DNA of 64,000 nt from Bifidobacterium reuteri DSM 23975 (GCF_000741695.1 NZ_JGZK01000017.1:186001-250000), one strand, 5' to 3'. Shown: positions 18,319-28,856, counted from the first letter of the stretch. Numbers and translations are program-made. The notes: generated from the letters alone by a model not told the origin.

Positions 18319-18350
18319 CGGCGGCACTTGGCTTTTGCCAGGTGCCGCCG
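18319..18350 (+). terminator. Hairpin after map
   Basis: CGGCGGCACTTGGC pairs with GCCAGGTGCCGCCG across a TTTT loop (one G-T wobble). It lies 6 nt after the map stop and has no T tail, so it may be a weak terminator or a 3' stabiliser. Confidence 0.65.
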
Positions 18351-18367
18351 CGTTGTGAGACAGCAAC

Positions 18368-18395
18368 TTGCGCTGAAACATGCATGCCATATAGT
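18368..18395 (+). promoter_or_regulatory. Candidate gltA promoter
   Basis: TTGCGC (18368-18373), a 16-bp spacer and TATAGT (18390-18395) lie 67 bp ahead of the gltA ATG. The match to the vegetative sigma consensus is good at the -10. Confidence 0.5.
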
Positions 18396-18461
18396 GAGCC
18401 ATACTTTTGAGCCGAATGGCGAGTTCCATCGGCATCGGCCCGTGCGTAAGGGGAGACAGGT

Positions 18462-19754
18462 ATGGCAACAGCCCAGCTGAATGTGGATGACAGCAAGTAC
18501 ACGCTGCCAGTGGTCAAGGCGACCGCAGGCGCGGATGGCATCGTGGTGTCCAATCTGCGCAACGATGGCTGGGTGACGTTGGATCCCGGATTCCTCACCA
18601 CTGCGCAATGCGAGTCGAAGATCACCTATATCGACGGGAAGCATTCGATTCTGCGCTATCGCGGATATCCCATCGAGCAATTGTGCAATCAGTCCGACTT
18701 CCTCGAGGTCGCATGGCTGCTGAGACATGGCGAGCTGCCCACCAAGGAGCAGTACGAGAAGTTCGTCTCCGCCATCAACCATCGCACGATGGTGGGCGAG
18801 GACTTCCGCACGTTCATGGGCTCCTTCCCGCGCACCGCGCACCCGATGAGTGTGCTCGCCTCCGCCATCAACGCGCTGGCCACGTTCTACCCGGACACCA
18901 CCGACATCACCGACTCCGACCAGCTGGATGAGGCCGCGGTCATCATCATGGCCAAGGTGCGCACGATTGTGTCCTACATCTTCCGCCGCCGCCGCGATGA
19001 GCCGATGCTATACCCGGATTACGCGCGCGGTTATGTGGACGACTTCCTGCGCATGTGCTTCGCCGTGCCGTACGAGCCGTTCGAATCCGATCCGCTGTAT
19101 GTGCACGCGCTCGGCCGTTTGTTGATCATCCACGCCGACCATGAGCAGAACTGCTCGACGTCCGTGGTGCGCATCGCCGGTTCGGCGCATGCCAATCTGT
19201 ATTCCGCTGTGGCCGCCGGCGTCAACGCGCTGTCCGGGCCGCTGCACGGTGGCGCGAACGAGGCCGTGCTTCGCCAATTGAAGGCCATCCGCGACTCGGG
19301 CAAGTCCGTGGCCGAATTCGTAGCCGAAGCCAAGGCGAACGGGCAGAAGATCTCCGGACTGGGACATCGTGTCTATAAGTCCTATGATCCGCGTGCCGCA
19401 ATCGCCAAGCAGTATCTGGAAAAGATCATGGAGCGCGAGGATACCTCCAAGCTGCCAGCCGACGAACGCGCATTGTTCGACGTGGCTGTGGAGCTGGAGC
19501 GCATCGCGTTGAGCGACGAGTATTTCGTCTCGCGCAACCTGTATCCGAACGTGGACTTCTACACGGGTTTGATTTATCGTGCCATCGGTTTCGACCCGGC
19601 CATGTTCACCACGCTGTTCGCGCTCGGGCGCATTCCGGGATGGATCGCCCAATATCGCGAGATGCTTGCCGACCCGAACACCAAGATCGGTCGCCCGCGT
19701 CAGGTCTACACCGGTGCCGTGGAACGCGACTACGTGCCGATGGATGAGCGGTAG
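18462..19754 (+). CDS. gltA: Citrate synthase
   Basis: Condenses oxaloacetate and acetyl-CoA to citrate. 430 residues. Catalytic residues fit: His in DHEQNCSTS, His in GLGHRVYK (binding oxaloacetate) and the Asp region near PNVDFYTGLIYRAIG. The long type-II-like length and N-terminal domain (TAQCESKITYIDGKHSILRYRGYPIEQL) match actinobacterial GltA. Bifidobacteria have an incomplete citric acid cycle, so its job is probably supply of 2-oxoglutarate for glutamate. AAGGGGAG is upstream and a terminator downstream. Confidence 0.96.
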   Translation: MATAQLNVDDSKYTLPVVKATAGADGIVVSNLRNDGWVTLDPGFLTTAQCESKITYIDGKHSILRYRGYPIEQLCNQSDFLEVAWLLRHGELPTKEQYEKFVSAINHRTMVGEDFRTFMGSFPRTAHPMSVLASAINALATFYPDTTDITDSDQLDEAAVIIMAKVRTIVSYIFRRRRDEPMLYPDYARGYVDDFLRMCFAVPYEPFESDPLYVHALGRLLIIHADHEQNCSTSVVRIAGSAHANLYSAVAAGVNALSGPLHGGANEAVLRQLKAIRDSGKSVAEFVAEAKANGQKISGLGHRVYKSYDPRAAIAKQYLEKIMEREDTSKLPADERALFDVAVELERIALSDEYFVSRNLYPNVDFYTGLIYRAIGFDPAMFTTLFALGRIPGWIAQYREMLADPNTKIGRPRQVYTGAVERDYVPMDER

Positions 19755-19767
19755 TGAATGCTTGTTG

Positions 19768-19794
19768 AAGCTCCCCGTAATGGGGAGCTTTTCG
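19768..19794 (+). terminator. Terminator after gltA
   Basis: AAGCTCCCC pairs with GGGGAGCTT around GTAAT and is followed by TTCGTTTT. It is a good intrinsic terminator just after the stop. Confidence 0.88.
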
Positions 19795-19974
19795 TTTTCA
19801 AACTGTTGTACAGGCTGTATTTGATTTCTCGAATGCTGTTTATGAAGCAACATAATTAATATACTATGCTAAACATGTCTGTTAAACTTCAATTTGCACG
19901 TCTGTAACGGTATTTGTATATAGTGATATTTGAATCAAAGGAGATAAATATCAAATAGGAAAAGGGGGTGGGTG

Positions 19975-21256
19975 ATGATTAAAAAAAGAGTAATTGCTTC
20001 CGCAATTATTGCTGTATTCCTGGTATTGCCTGTATCTGGTAATGCTACTTCCGAAATAACATATGATTCAAAACAGTATACAGTTTCTGCTCCAATCCCG
20101 AATGAAATAAGAAAGAATCTCGTTAGTCCATCTATATATTCAAACTCACCAATTCCGCAAGATACAAGAATTGTTGTTGATCGTATACGCTCTATTGATG
20201 ATAATAGACAGATAAATGGAGTTGAATATTTTCCTGATGAAAAAAGCGTCAGGATTTACGCTGCTGGTGATGTGTCATATTATGAATCATTGATAAGAGG
20301 CAGCGATTCCAGTATACCGATAGTACTCATTAAATCAGCATATTATCCCAGTGAACTACATGATGCAATTCAGGATATCCTCTATAGGACATCGAATTTT
20401 AATGATCATTTAACATCAATTGCTCCGAAGACTGATGGCTCTGGAATCGTTGTTGCTGTCGATGTACCGGATTCTCAATCCGTAGCGTCTATTGATATGC
20501 GAGCACAAAGTATTACAAGCATACCAGTAGAGCTGAATTATGCCGAAAAGATGGAGTCTGCTATTCGTGTCGGTGACACGATTCCTTATTCTACTGGCAC
20601 AATTGATGAGCAGTGATTTGGGAACTGCTTGTACTACCGCGTTCTGGGGTACAAATGCTCATGGCGAGCAGGTTATTACTGCTAATCACTGTGATACCAC
20701 GCGATCGTGGAAGATGGGCGCATATGACAGTTCTGTTTTATTAGGTGCCGGCAAAGCAGGTAATTATACCGAGTCTGATGTTGACGGAATAACAATGACA
20801 AGTTCTCTTCAAAGGAGTCCCACTATGTGATTGGGGGGGGGGAATTATTTGGAGAATAATGTGGTGGCTTTACATGGTATTGCAAGAGAGCCGATAGTTG
20901 GTGATTATGTTGTATACAATGGTAGTTTTTCTGGAACAGTCGCGAACAATATAGTTACTGCTGTTAATCTCACTATCAATTATGGCAACGGCAAGGTATA
21001 TGGTGGTTTAGTGAAAACAAAGCAGCAGAATGAGATACCTGCAGCTGGCAATGGAGACAGTGGTGGGCCGGTGGCTATGGTTGATGCTTCTGGTAGGGTT
21101 TACGCAGAAGGAATTATTAGCGGAATATATCAAGGGTCGAATTCTTGTACAGGAATTCCGGCAGATGACTACCGTAAATGTAGCTCTATTGTTACGTATG
21201 CGCCTTTGCTCCCATACCTAGAGTCTGAGGGAACTGCTGTTTACGTGAGTCAATGA
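19975..21256 (+). pseudogene. Broken secreted trypsin-like serine protease
   Basis: The first frame (19975-20616) encodes a signal peptide (KKRVIASAIIAVFLVLPVSG) and a pro-region. The protease domain then lies in the next frame from ~20615: CTTAFWGTNAHGEQVITANHC holds the catalytic His with its disulfide Cys. The same frame runs into TGA at 20828-20830, followed by ten G residues (20833-20842), after which it resumes through 21256 with the catalytic Ser in GNGDSGGP. So there is at least one frameshift near 20600-20616 and one in-frame stop. The AT-rich composition differs sharply from its neighbours and suggests recent transfer. AAGGGGG precedes the ATG. Sequencing error or slippage at the G tract could hide an intact gene. 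Confidence 0.75.
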
Positions 21257-21664
21257 CGGCTATTGCGGTTGAGTTGATGAGAGTGTTTCAGCGGGGCACA
21301 ACCGCGGCCGAGTCGTAAATATGCTTCGTTGGGAATGATTCAGTGGGACAGTATCACTGGTGGACCGTGGTTTTGCTTCATTGGTGAATCGTAGTGGGGT
21401 GTTCTGTTGACTGGATCGAGGTTTTGCTCCACTGAGCGTGTTTCAGTGGAGCACAACCTCGAGTGGATCGTGGATACGCTGTGCTGATGAAGAGTAATAG
21501 GGGTGTTGTGTCGGCTGGATCGAGGTTTTGCCTCTCTGGATTGGGTTCAGCGGGATATTCTTTCGTCCGGGCCGAGGAACTGCCCCGTTAGGATGCTTTC
21601 AAGCGGGGCAGTTCCTCGGTCCAGACGACAGAACGCCTCACTGGAAGACCAGTGAGGCGTTATT
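21257..21664. repeat. Tandem ~155-bp units of degenerate palindromes
   Basis: No gene. The word CTGGATCGAGGTTTTGC is at 21411-21427 and again at 21515-21531, and related words start at 21361 and 21568, so 21361/21516 and 21412/21568 are both ~155 apart. Each unit holds a hairpin: CGAGGTTTTGCTCCACTGA (21417-21435) with its 18/19 complement at 21443-21461, and CCGAGGAACTGCCCCG (21572-21587) with its exact complement at 21604-21619. A third, partial right arm is at 21284-21308. A terminator-like stem ends the block (AACGCCTCACTGG at 21632 with its complement). Confidence 0.75.
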
Positions 21665-21699
21665 GCATACATTGGATGGACGCGGCTGTGCCGCGACGG

Positions 21700-21734
21700 C
21701 TTCATAAGAACTGACGTACTCAGTTCTTATGAAG
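21700..21734 (-). terminator. Perfect 15-bp palindrome over the dapD stop
   Basis: CTTCATAAGAACTGA and its exact complement flank a 5-nt loop; the dapD stop codon lies inside. It would form a strong hairpin at the mRNA 3' end, although no T run follows. Confidence 0.6.
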
Positions 21735-22739
21735 CTTGGCGTTGAGCTCAATCCCCACCTTCCGGTAGCGGGCCTCGATGCGGCCGCTCACGGAGTTGCG
21801 GATGAACAGGATGTTGTCCTTGCCGGACAGGTCGGCGCCCTTGACCACGTCGAGCGGCTCCCCGGCGGCTGCCTTGGCCTTGTCCCAGACGGTGATCTTG
21901 GTGCCGGCGGTCACGTAGAGTCCGGCTTCGACGACGCAGTTGTCGCCCAACGAGATGCCGATGCCGGCGTTGGCGCCGAGCAGGGAATGCTCGCCGATGG
22001 AATTGCGCAGCTTGCCGCCGCCGGAGAGGGTGCCCATGATGGAGGCACCGCCGCCGATGTCGGAGCCGTTGCCGACCACGACACCCTGCGAGACGCGGCC
22101 TTCGACCATGGAGACGCCGAGCGTGCCGGCGTTGAAGTTCACGAAGCCGGCGTGCATCACCGTGGTGCCTTCGGACAGGTAGGCGCCCAGGCGAACGCGG
22201 TCGGCGTCGCCGATGCGCACGCCGGTGGGCACCACATAGTCGATCATGCGCGGGAACTTGTCCACGCCGAACACGTTGACCGTGGCGGCCGGGGCGGCAG
22301 CCGGCAATCCGGCCTGTGCGGCGAATGCGAGGGCCGCATCCGTGGCGGCGCGCTCCACGTCGGCCTTGCGCAGGGTGAAGTCCTCCACGGCGAACGGGCC
22401 GTAGTTGGTCCAGACGACATTGTTGAGCTGGGCGAAGATGCCGTCGAGGTTCAGCGTGTTCGGCTGCGCCATGCGCATGCTGAGCAGGTGCAGTTTCAGA
22501 TAGGCGTCGGCAGCGGAGCTGATCGGCTCATCAAGCTCGCTGACCGTGAACACGGGGATGCGGCGGATGCCGCGTGCGTCGGCCGCATCATGGGCCAACG
22601 TGCCGAAATCGTGGTTCGGGCGGTCGGCTTCGGACGGCGCCTGACCGAGGGTCAGCTCCGGGTACCAGACATCAAGGGTGTTGCCGGCGGCGTCCACGCT
22701 GGCCAGACCCCAACCCCATGCGGTGCGCTCTTCGCTCAT
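21720..22739 (-). CDS. dapD: Tetrahydrodipicolinate N-succinyltransferase
   Basis: Transfers succinyl from succinyl-CoA to tetrahydrodipicolinate in lysine/diaminopimelate synthesis. 339 residues of the actinobacterial DapD type. The C-terminal half is a left-handed beta helix of hexapeptide repeats ([21 protein letters not shown] to [18 protein letters not shown]), with the conserved [14 protein letters not shown] segment and [20 protein letters not shown] lies 8 nt before the ATG. The last codons run into a perfect palindrome. Confidence 0.94.
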   Translation of the reverse strand: MSEERTAWGWGLASVDAAGNTLDVWYPELTLGQAPSEADRPNHDFGTLAHDAADARGIRRIPVFTVSELDEPISSAADAYLKLHLLSMRMAQPNTLNLDGIFAQLNNVVWTNYGPFAVEDFTLRKADVERAATDAALAFAAQAGLPAAAPAATVNVFGVDKFPRMIDYVVPTGVRIGDADRVRLGAYLSEGTTVMHAGFVNFNAGTLGVSMVEGRVSQGVVVGNGSDIGGGASIMGTLSGGGKLRNSIGEHSLLGANAGIGISLGDNCVVEAGLYVTAGTKITVWDKAKAAAGEPLDVVKGADLSGKDNILFIRNSVSGRIEARYRKVGIELNAKLHKN

Positions 22740-22798
22740 GTATGTGCTCCTTCGTGAATGTGTGCATGCAACTGGATTGCCATGCGATGGTTCCCACC

Positions 22799-23920
22799 TT
22801 AGTGCACATCCGGATGATATGCGGCCGCCATCCTACGACCGGCATCATAAAGCCGGTTGCGCAGCGAATCCGGCTCGATGATGGCCACGCGGCCATCCCA
22901 GGAATACTGCAGCGCCCACCAGAACACGGCCTTTTCGGGGGCGTTCACGATGACTTCGAACTGCTCGCCATCAGGCGAATGCTTGATCTGCGGATCGTCG
23001 AACCATTCGAAGACGTTGTTGAGCATCGGACGATCCCGTATGGCGATGCGGATGCGCACCGGTTCGTCGGCCACCGGATAGGGGCGGTGTCGCATGAAAT
23101 CCACGGCATCGAACCCCTCGGACGCCGGACGCTCCATTCTCAGAGGAGCTTCGTTCGCCCCTTTGGTGGTGACGCCCGCGATGCGATTGACCACGAAGAT
23201 GCGCAGTTTGTCCTCACCGTGACGATGGCAGATCAGGTAATAGCGGCCGTTCTTGTACACCATCTGATAGGGGTCCACTGTGTATAGACCGGTATGGGCG
23301 CCGGACTGCCCGTCGGCATGGGTATGGCTGGTATGCGGGACCATGGTGCCGTCAGGCCCGTAATCGCAGTATTGGAATGTGACGGCGTGGCCGTCTTCGA
23401 TGGCTTGGTTGAGCTGGTCGATGGTGGAGAGGAACTCGCTGTTGATATGCGTGTATGCGGCGACGTGATTGAGATAGTCGATGGATTCCCCGGCCGCGCC
23501 GGCCAGTTCGCGGATCTTGCCCACCAGCTCGTCCAATGTGTCCAGACTGATGCGCGAGAGCGTCAGGCTGTCGGCCAGAAGCCGCATTTCGGCGGGGGAG
23601 AGGAACGCGTCCAGATACCATCCCGGTTGCGGGTCCTTGCATTCCACTGCGGCGACATCAGCCTCGGTGAGGTAGCCGACCCGGCGACCCAGAAACTCCG
23701 TGGATGCGAGCTTGTGCAACTGGTTGCGCACGGTTTTGGGCGTGGGCAGCTCATCGGGATCGTTCACATGGTGCATGGCGGCGAGATGGTCGAGGATCTG
23801 CCGTACGGAAAGCCCATGTCCGAAATAGCTGTGACGCCACAGCACCTCGAAGATCTCCAAGGAGGCATTGCCCGCATAGGTCTTGCGTTTGGAGGTCTCG
23901 CCTGCATGTTGCGCGTTCAT
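22799..23920 (-). CDS. WYL-domain transcriptional regulator
   Basis: About 373 residues. An N-terminal winged helix-turn-helix region (~10-95: [19 protein letters not shown], then [12 protein letters not shown]) precedes a middle linker domain and a WYL domain (~190-290). The WYL signature region reads [30 protein letters not shown]-like C-terminal part ends near [17 protein letters not shown] domains sense nucleic-acid-linked ligands and often regulate DNA-damage or defence genes. The start at 23920 (AGGG upstream) is preferred over the longer frame to 24082, which would overlap the divergent helicase gene. It may control that helicase. Confidence 0.88.
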   Translation of the reverse strand: MNAQHAGETSKRKTYAGNASLEIFEVLWRHSYFGHGLSVRQILDHLAAMHHVNDPDELPTPKTVRNQLHKLASTEFLGRRVGYLTEADVAAVECKDPQPGWYLDAFLSPAEMRLLADSLTLSRISLDTLDELVGKIRELAGAAGESIDYLNHVAAYTHINSEFLSTIDQLNQAIEDGHAVTFQYCDYGPDGTMVPHTSHTHADGQSGAHTGLYTVDPYQMVYKNGRYYLICHRHGEDKLRIFVVNRIAGVTTKGANEAPLRMERPASEGFDAVDFMRHRPYPVADEPVRIRIAIRDRPMLNNVFEWFDDPQIKHSPDGEQFEVIVNAPEKAVFWWALQYSWDGRVAIIEPDSLRNRLYDAGRRMAAAYHPDVH

Positions 23921-24034
23921 AGCCCTAAGGCTACCGCGTATTCGTCTAGGATGGGATTGTTTGCATGTGCATTCGGTCGGTGCTTCCGACCGATGCGGCA
24001 AGTACGGAATGGATTCGGAAGGAGACGCACGCTC

Positions 24035-27000
24035 ATGGTTGGAGGTTATGGCGTGTTCGGGCGTATCTCCGACAATGCGCATGACGCCGATGTCGATTTC
24101 TCATATGATGATGCGCTCGGCGACGAATTCGATGACTTTGCCCGGCGCTGGATCCAGCGTCGCCACAATCCGCATGGTGCCGCCGCTGGCACGGAATCAG
24201 ACGACTTCGGTTTAAACGATAATGATGTCGATAACGCTGTCGGTAACGGCGACGGTATCTCCGGGGACGCCGTATTCGGCTCAGGCGATGCACTGACCGC
24301 CAAAGACATGCCCACGCCGTACGCGCACTCTCCCTACATCCCCCAGGCAGGCCGTGCCGCATGGTTCGATGACGGATACGGTGGCGATGCCGGCAACAGT
24401 GGTTCGTCGGCGGCATCCACGGCGCAGCCTGTTCCCATCGACGCGTTGCGCAGGGACGTGGAGACCACCGCCTCCCGGGCAGTGGTCTCACGGGCCCGAA
24501 CCATCGCCAACAACGCCGACATCATGCTGATCGAACCGTATTACAGCGCGAATACACACATCGGTTACGCCACGTTGGACGCCACCCTGCGCGGCACCAC
24601 CAGTCCTTCCAGCCGATATCGCACCGAATTGCAGTTCTCCCTCGACACTGGGGATATGTCCGGCGGCTCATGCACGTGCCCGGCGTATGGACGCGGTTAT
24701 GGCATCTGCAAGCATATGGCCGCGCTCGCGCTCGCATTCTGTGACGACCCGCAACGGTTCGAAGGCTATCATGGCGGTGCGGTGCGGTCCTCCCGGGCGA
24801 TGCTCGATTTCATGACACGCATGGATGAGCAGCGGGACCAGAACCGGCAGCGTCGCCGCAATGCCGTGATGCAACGCATCGGCGCCGCGGCGGATTCATC
24901 CGCGTCCTCCTCCCACGCCGGACAGCGCAAGCAGCCTGCCACACGCGGTTATCAGGGGCCGCGTCAGACCGTCTCCGCAGGCCAGGTCAGGCTCGCCCCG
25001 ATACTGAGCTTCATCGATGGCGTATGGAGTGTGGAATTCAAGATCGGTGCGCCGGTGAACGGCGCCAGCTACGTGTTGAAGTCGATTCCGCAGTTCGTGT
25101 TCGCCATGCAGCATGCCGAACACGTGGATTACGGCAAGAAACTCGCCTTCACTCATACCCCGGGCATGCTCGATGCCGATTCCGGGCCATTGTTGGATTT
25201 CCTGCAATCGGCGTTGGACATCCGGCATGCCGCAGAACAGCAGGACCGGTATTACGGGCATATCGCCATCGACAGGCATATGACGCTTTCCGACCGGGAA
25301 GTGGCTTCGCTGCTCGCGTTGCGCGAGGGCATCGGCGTGCAATTGATCCTGGACACATGGTTCTCCGGCCAGGCTTCAGCCGTCGGCGTTGACGGAGGCG
25401 ATCCCGGACTGCGGCTACACCTGACCCGACGTGACTTCCGGGCATACGGCCCCGATGCCGGCTATCTGCTCGCAGGCACACCCGCGGTGGAGGCCGTGGT
25501 GGACGCCGGAGCGGACTCATGGCTGCTGCTTGCGGCACTGAATCCGGTGAGCCATACCTCGGCCATGATGCTGCAGGCGCAACGCAGAAGCGCTGCCGGA
25601 TGCCGTTTCGTGCGCTGCCCGAAGCAGCTCGCCCCGATACGTGGCCTCATCGGCGAACTGTTCGCTCCTGACGGTGGAGGCCAGGTCGTCACCGGTGACG
25701 ATATGGCGCTGTTCGCCCGCACATTGCTGCCTGAATTGGTCTCCTCGGGCCTGCTGGAATCACAGGACATTCCGCGGGAGCTCGTCGAGCTCGCCCCGGC
25801 CGAAGGGGCCATCGAGGTGTATCTGGACCGCACCGAGCAAGGCGTCGAATGCGAGGTCAAGGCCCGATACGGTGAAGCGAGCGTGCCACTGCTGCCTGCC
25901 GGCCCGGTGACCGATGTGCATGACGGTGCTCCGGTCCGCACGGCGGTAGGCCGGGATTATGACGCCGAGCATCTGGCCCTGGATGTGGTGAAGGAATTCT
26001 TCGAGATGCCCGGCGCTGGCGCATCCGCGCATACGGGCGCCGCTGCTCGTAGACAGGGATTCCGCACCCGGACCGCTCGTGCCGCTGCTGCGCGGGAGGC
26101 GGGGCAGGCGCGGGCGAAACAGTCGGGTGCCGCCACCATCGACAGGAACGACACCACGCGCATCGTGCGTCTGTTCGATGAGGGCATCGCCGCCCTGCAT
26201 GAGGTGGGCGACGTCTACACCACGCCCGCATTCGACAGGTTGTTGGCGCCCAAACCGCCGAGCGTCAAGGTGGGGTTGTCGGTCAAAGGCAATCTGGTGG
26301 AGATCTCGCCTATCGCCGATGAGGTGCCTCCGGATGAGGTCGGAGCGTTGCTCGCCTCGTATCGCCGTCGTCAGCGATTCCATCAGTTGAAGGACGGGTC
26401 GCTTGTCCGCCTCGACGGTGCGAATCTCGACACCCTCGACAGACTGGCCTCCGATCTGGAGCTCAGCGAACGGCAGCTTGACGGAGGCGTCATCGAATTG
26501 CCGGGCAATCAGGCGTTCCTGCTGGATGGCGAACTGCCCGATGACGGCTCGGACGTGGTCAAGGACGCCTCCTTCACCCAATACATCGACGACCTGGCGG
26601 TGATCGACCCGAATGCATACGAGGTGCCAGACAGTCTCAAACACGTGCTGCGACCATATCAGGCCGAAGGATTCCGATGGCTGAGCACCTTGTGCGACAA
26701 GGGATTCGGCGGCATCCTGGCCGATGAGATGGGTCTGGGCAAATCCGTGCAGCTCATCGCGTTGATAGTGTCCCGCTATCAGCGCGAAGACGCGCGGCAT
26801 GACGGGCGATTGCATCCGTCTCTGATCGTCTGCCCGGCATCACTCGTCTACAACTGGGCTGCGGAATTCGCCAAATTCGCGCCAAGCTTCAACGCGGTGG
26901 TGGTGGCCGGCACGAAGACCGAACGCCGCAACGCCATCGCCCGTGCCTTCCACGCCGACGAACCCACGGTGCTGATCACGTCCTACGACCTGTTGCGCCG

Positions 27001-28177
27001 CGATGTGGACGACTACACCGCCGATAATGAGGACGGCCCTCGCCAATGCGAGATCATGGCGTTGGACGAGGCCCAGTACATCAAGAACCATGCCACGAAG
27101 ATCGCCAAGGCCGTCAAATCGGTTGCCGCCGCCCATCGTTTCGCGTTGACCGGCACGCCGATCGAGAACCGGCTTTCCGAGCTTTGGAGCATCTTCGACT
27201 TCCTGATGCCGGGGTTATTGGGATCCTATAAACGATTCCGCGAACGCTACGAACTGCCAATCTCCAACGCCCGCGCGGCGGACGGCAGCACCGCCGAGGG
27301 ACGCGCCGCCGCCGAAGTCAATCCCGAGTCCGCGCGCGTGGCACACAAGCTGCAGGCCTTGGTGGGCGTGTTCATCAAACGTCGTCTCAAGCGGCAGGTC
27401 CTCACCGATCTGCCGGACAAGCTGGAGACCACACTGACCGTGCAGTTGGAAGGCGAACAACGCAAACTGTATGCCGCACACGAGCAGCGGTTGAGGATGC
27501 AGCTTGAACACAGCGAGGAAGCGGATTTCAACACGTCCAAGATCCGCATCCTCGCCGAGCTGACCAGATTGCGGCAGATTTGCTGCGATCCTCGCTTGGT
27601 CTACGCCGACGCCAAGGACCAGTCGGCCAAACTCGCGGCCATCACCGAACTCGTGGAGACCTGTGTGAGCGAAGGCAAGAAGGCGCTGGTGTTCTCGCAG
27701 TTCACCAGCTTCCTCGACCTCATCGCCGCACGATTCGATGCGGCGGGACTGCGGTATTACACCATCACCGGATCCACGCCCAAGAAACAGCGTCTGGTGC
27801 TGGTCGACCGCTTCAATGCTGACGACACCCCTGCGTTCCTGATCTCACTCAAAGCCGGCAACACAGGCCTGAACCTGACCGGGGCGAGCGTGGTCATCCA
27901 TGCCGACCCATGGTGGAACGCCGCCGCCCAGGATCAGGCCACCGACCGTGCGCATCGCATCGGCCAGACCGAGGACGTCAACGTCTATCAGGTGGTGGCC
28001 AAGGACACCATCGAGGAGCGCATCCTCGAGCTGCAGCACAGCAAAAGCGAGCTCGCACGGCAATTCACCGACGCCTCGCTCGCCGCAGACGAGACCACGT
28101 CCGGTGCATTCGGAGCCGCGGCCTCGCCGTCCATCGCGTCGCTCACCCGCGATGACCTGCTGGATTTGCTGGGCTGA
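24035..28177 (+). CDS. SNF2-family helicase with SWIM zinc finger
   Basis: About 1380 residues. An acidic N-terminus is followed by a SWIM zinc-binding motif CTCPAYGRGYGICKH at ~210-224. A long middle region follows, and then a SNF2 ATPase: DEMGLGKS at ~897, DEAQ at ~1010, SQFTSFLDLIAARF at ~1222 and the motif VI AAAQDQATDRAHRIGQ at ~1296-1311. Such HepA/RapA-like proteins translocate on double-stranded DNA and may remodel nucleoprotein complexes; the exact role is unknown. GGAAGGAG precedes the ATG by 10 nt. The open frame extends upstream to 23294, but that part overlaps the WYL gene antisense and is rejected. Confidence 0.92.
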   Translation: MVGGYGVFGRISDNAHDADVDFSYDDALGDEFDDFARRWIQRRHNPHGAAAGTESDDFGLNDNDVDNAVGNGDGISGDAVFGSGDALTAKDMPTPYAHSPYIPQAGRAAWFDDGYGGDAGNSGSSAASTAQPVPIDALRRDVETTASRAVVSRARTIANNADIMLIEPYYSANTHIGYATLDATLRGTTSPSSRYRTELQFSLDTGDMSGGSCTCPAYGRGYGICKHMAALALAFCDDPQRFEGYHGGAVRSSRAMLDFMTRMDEQRDQNRQRRRNAVMQRIGAAADSSASSSHAGQRKQPATRGYQGPRQTVSAGQVRLAPILSFIDGVWSVEFKIGAPVNGASYVLKSIPQFVFAMQHAEHVDYGKKLAFTHTPGMLDADSGPLLDFLQSALDIRHAAEQQDRYYGHIAIDRHMTLSDREVASLLALREGIGVQLILDTWFSGQASAVGVDGGDPGLRLHLTRRDFRAYGPDAGYLLAGTPAVEAVVDAGADSWLLLAALNPVSHTSAMMLQAQRRSAAGCRFVRCPKQLAPIRGLIGELFAPDGGGQVVTGDDMALFARTLLPELVSSGLLESQDIPRELVELAPAEGAIEVYLDRTEQGVECEVKARYGEASVPLLPAGPVTDVHDGAPVRTAVGRDYDAEHLALDVVKEFFEMPGAGASAHTGAAARRQGFRTRTARAAAAREAGQARAKQSGAATIDRNDTTRIVRLFDEGIAALHEVGDVYTTPAFDRLLAPKPPSVKVGLSVKGNLVEISPIADEVPPDEVGALLASYRRRQRFHQLKDGSLVRLDGANLDTLDRLASDLELSERQLDGGVIELPGNQAFLLDGELPDDGSDVVKDASFTQYIDDLAVIDPNAYEVPDSLKHVLRPYQAEGFRWLSTLCDKGFGGILADEMGLGKSVQLIALIVSRYQREDARHDGRLHPSLIVCPASLVYNWAAEFAKFAPSFNAVVVAGTKTERRNAIARAFHADEPTVLITSYDLLRRDVDDYTADNEDGPRQCEIMALDEAQYIKNHATKIAKAVKSVAAAHRFALTGTPIENRLSELWSIFDFLMPGLLGSYKRFRERYELPISNARAADGSTAEGRAAAEVNPESARVAHKLQALVGVFIKRRLKRQVLTDLPDKLETTLTVQLEGEQRKLYAAHEQRLRMQLEHSEEADFNTSKIRILAELTRLRQICCDPRLVYADAKDQSAKLAAITELVETCVSEGKKALVFSQFTSFLDLIAARFDAAGLRYYTITGSTPKKQRLVLVDRFNADDTPAFLISLKAGNTGLNLTGASVVIHADPWWNAAAQDQATDRAHRIGQTEDVNVYQVVAKDTIEERILELQHSKSELARQFTDASLAADETTSGAFGAAASPSIASLTRDDLLDLLG

Positions 28178-28256
28178 ACTCCCACTGGTGGCGCATAAGG
28201 CTCTTCTCGCAGCGAATCGGCATGCCTTGCGGATGAGAACCGGCACGCCGTGCAGA

Positions 28257-28736
28257 TTACAGGATCTGCTCCATGCCGATCTTGTAAGGCGTGAGCCCCA
28301 TGCGTTCGTAGAAGGCCTGGGCGCCGGGATTGCAGGACCAGACGTTGAGCGTCACGTTGTAGCAGCCGGACTCGCGCGCGAAATCCAGCACGAAACGATA
28401 CAGCGCGGACCCCACATGACGGCCGCGCTCCTGCTCGTCCACGCACAGGTCGTCGATGTACAATGTCGTGATGTCGGTGAGCACATGATTGTCCGGATGC
28501 TGCTGGAATACGCAGAACGCGTACCCCAGCAGCAGGCCGTCCGCATCCACGGCCACGAACACGGGGGTGCGGTCATCGGCGAGGATGCGTGAAAGCTCGT
28601 CGTCTGTGTATTTCTTGGCGCCGCCCTTGAACAGATCGGGCCGCCCCTGATGGTGCACCTGCGCCACCTGGAACAACAAGTCATCGATGCGTGGCATGTC
28701 GGCGGCGACGGCTCTGCGAATCGTGAGTTTCTCCAT
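28257..28736 (-). CDS. GNAT-family N-acetyltransferase
   Basis: About 159 residues. The GNAT fold is clear: TIRRAVAADMPRIDDLL at the N-terminus, LYIDDLCVDEQERGRHVGSALYRF as motif A with the acetyl-CoA pyrophosphate loop, and NPGAQAFYERMGLTPYK at the end. The substrate is unknown. The start is uncertain: ATG 28757 and 28775 are in frame, and GGAGGA lies 14 nt before 28736. It is transcribed towards the SNF2 gene, 79 bp away. Confidence 0.85.
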   Translation of the reverse strand: MEKLTIRRAVAADMPRIDDLLFQVAQVHHQGRPDLFKGGAKKYTDDELSRILADDRTPVFVAVDADGLLLGYAFCVFQQHPDNHVLTDITTLYIDDLCVDEQERGRHVGSALYRFVLDFARESGCYNVTLNVWSCNPGAQAFYERMGLTPYKIGMEQIL

Positions 28737-28856
28737 ATCGGCCAGTGTATCCTCCATGCCAAGCATCCGCGGCACCCGTGGTTTGGCGGTGGGTGGCCCT
28801 GCACCGCTTCGGCGATGCGACGGCAGTGCGATGGACGGAGGATACGCGGTTGCGTC

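Noticed and set aside
23294..24034. Upstream extension of the SNF2 frame (247 codons)
   Set aside because: It lies antisense over the WYL regulator gene, whose domains are clear, and the ribosome site is at 24035.
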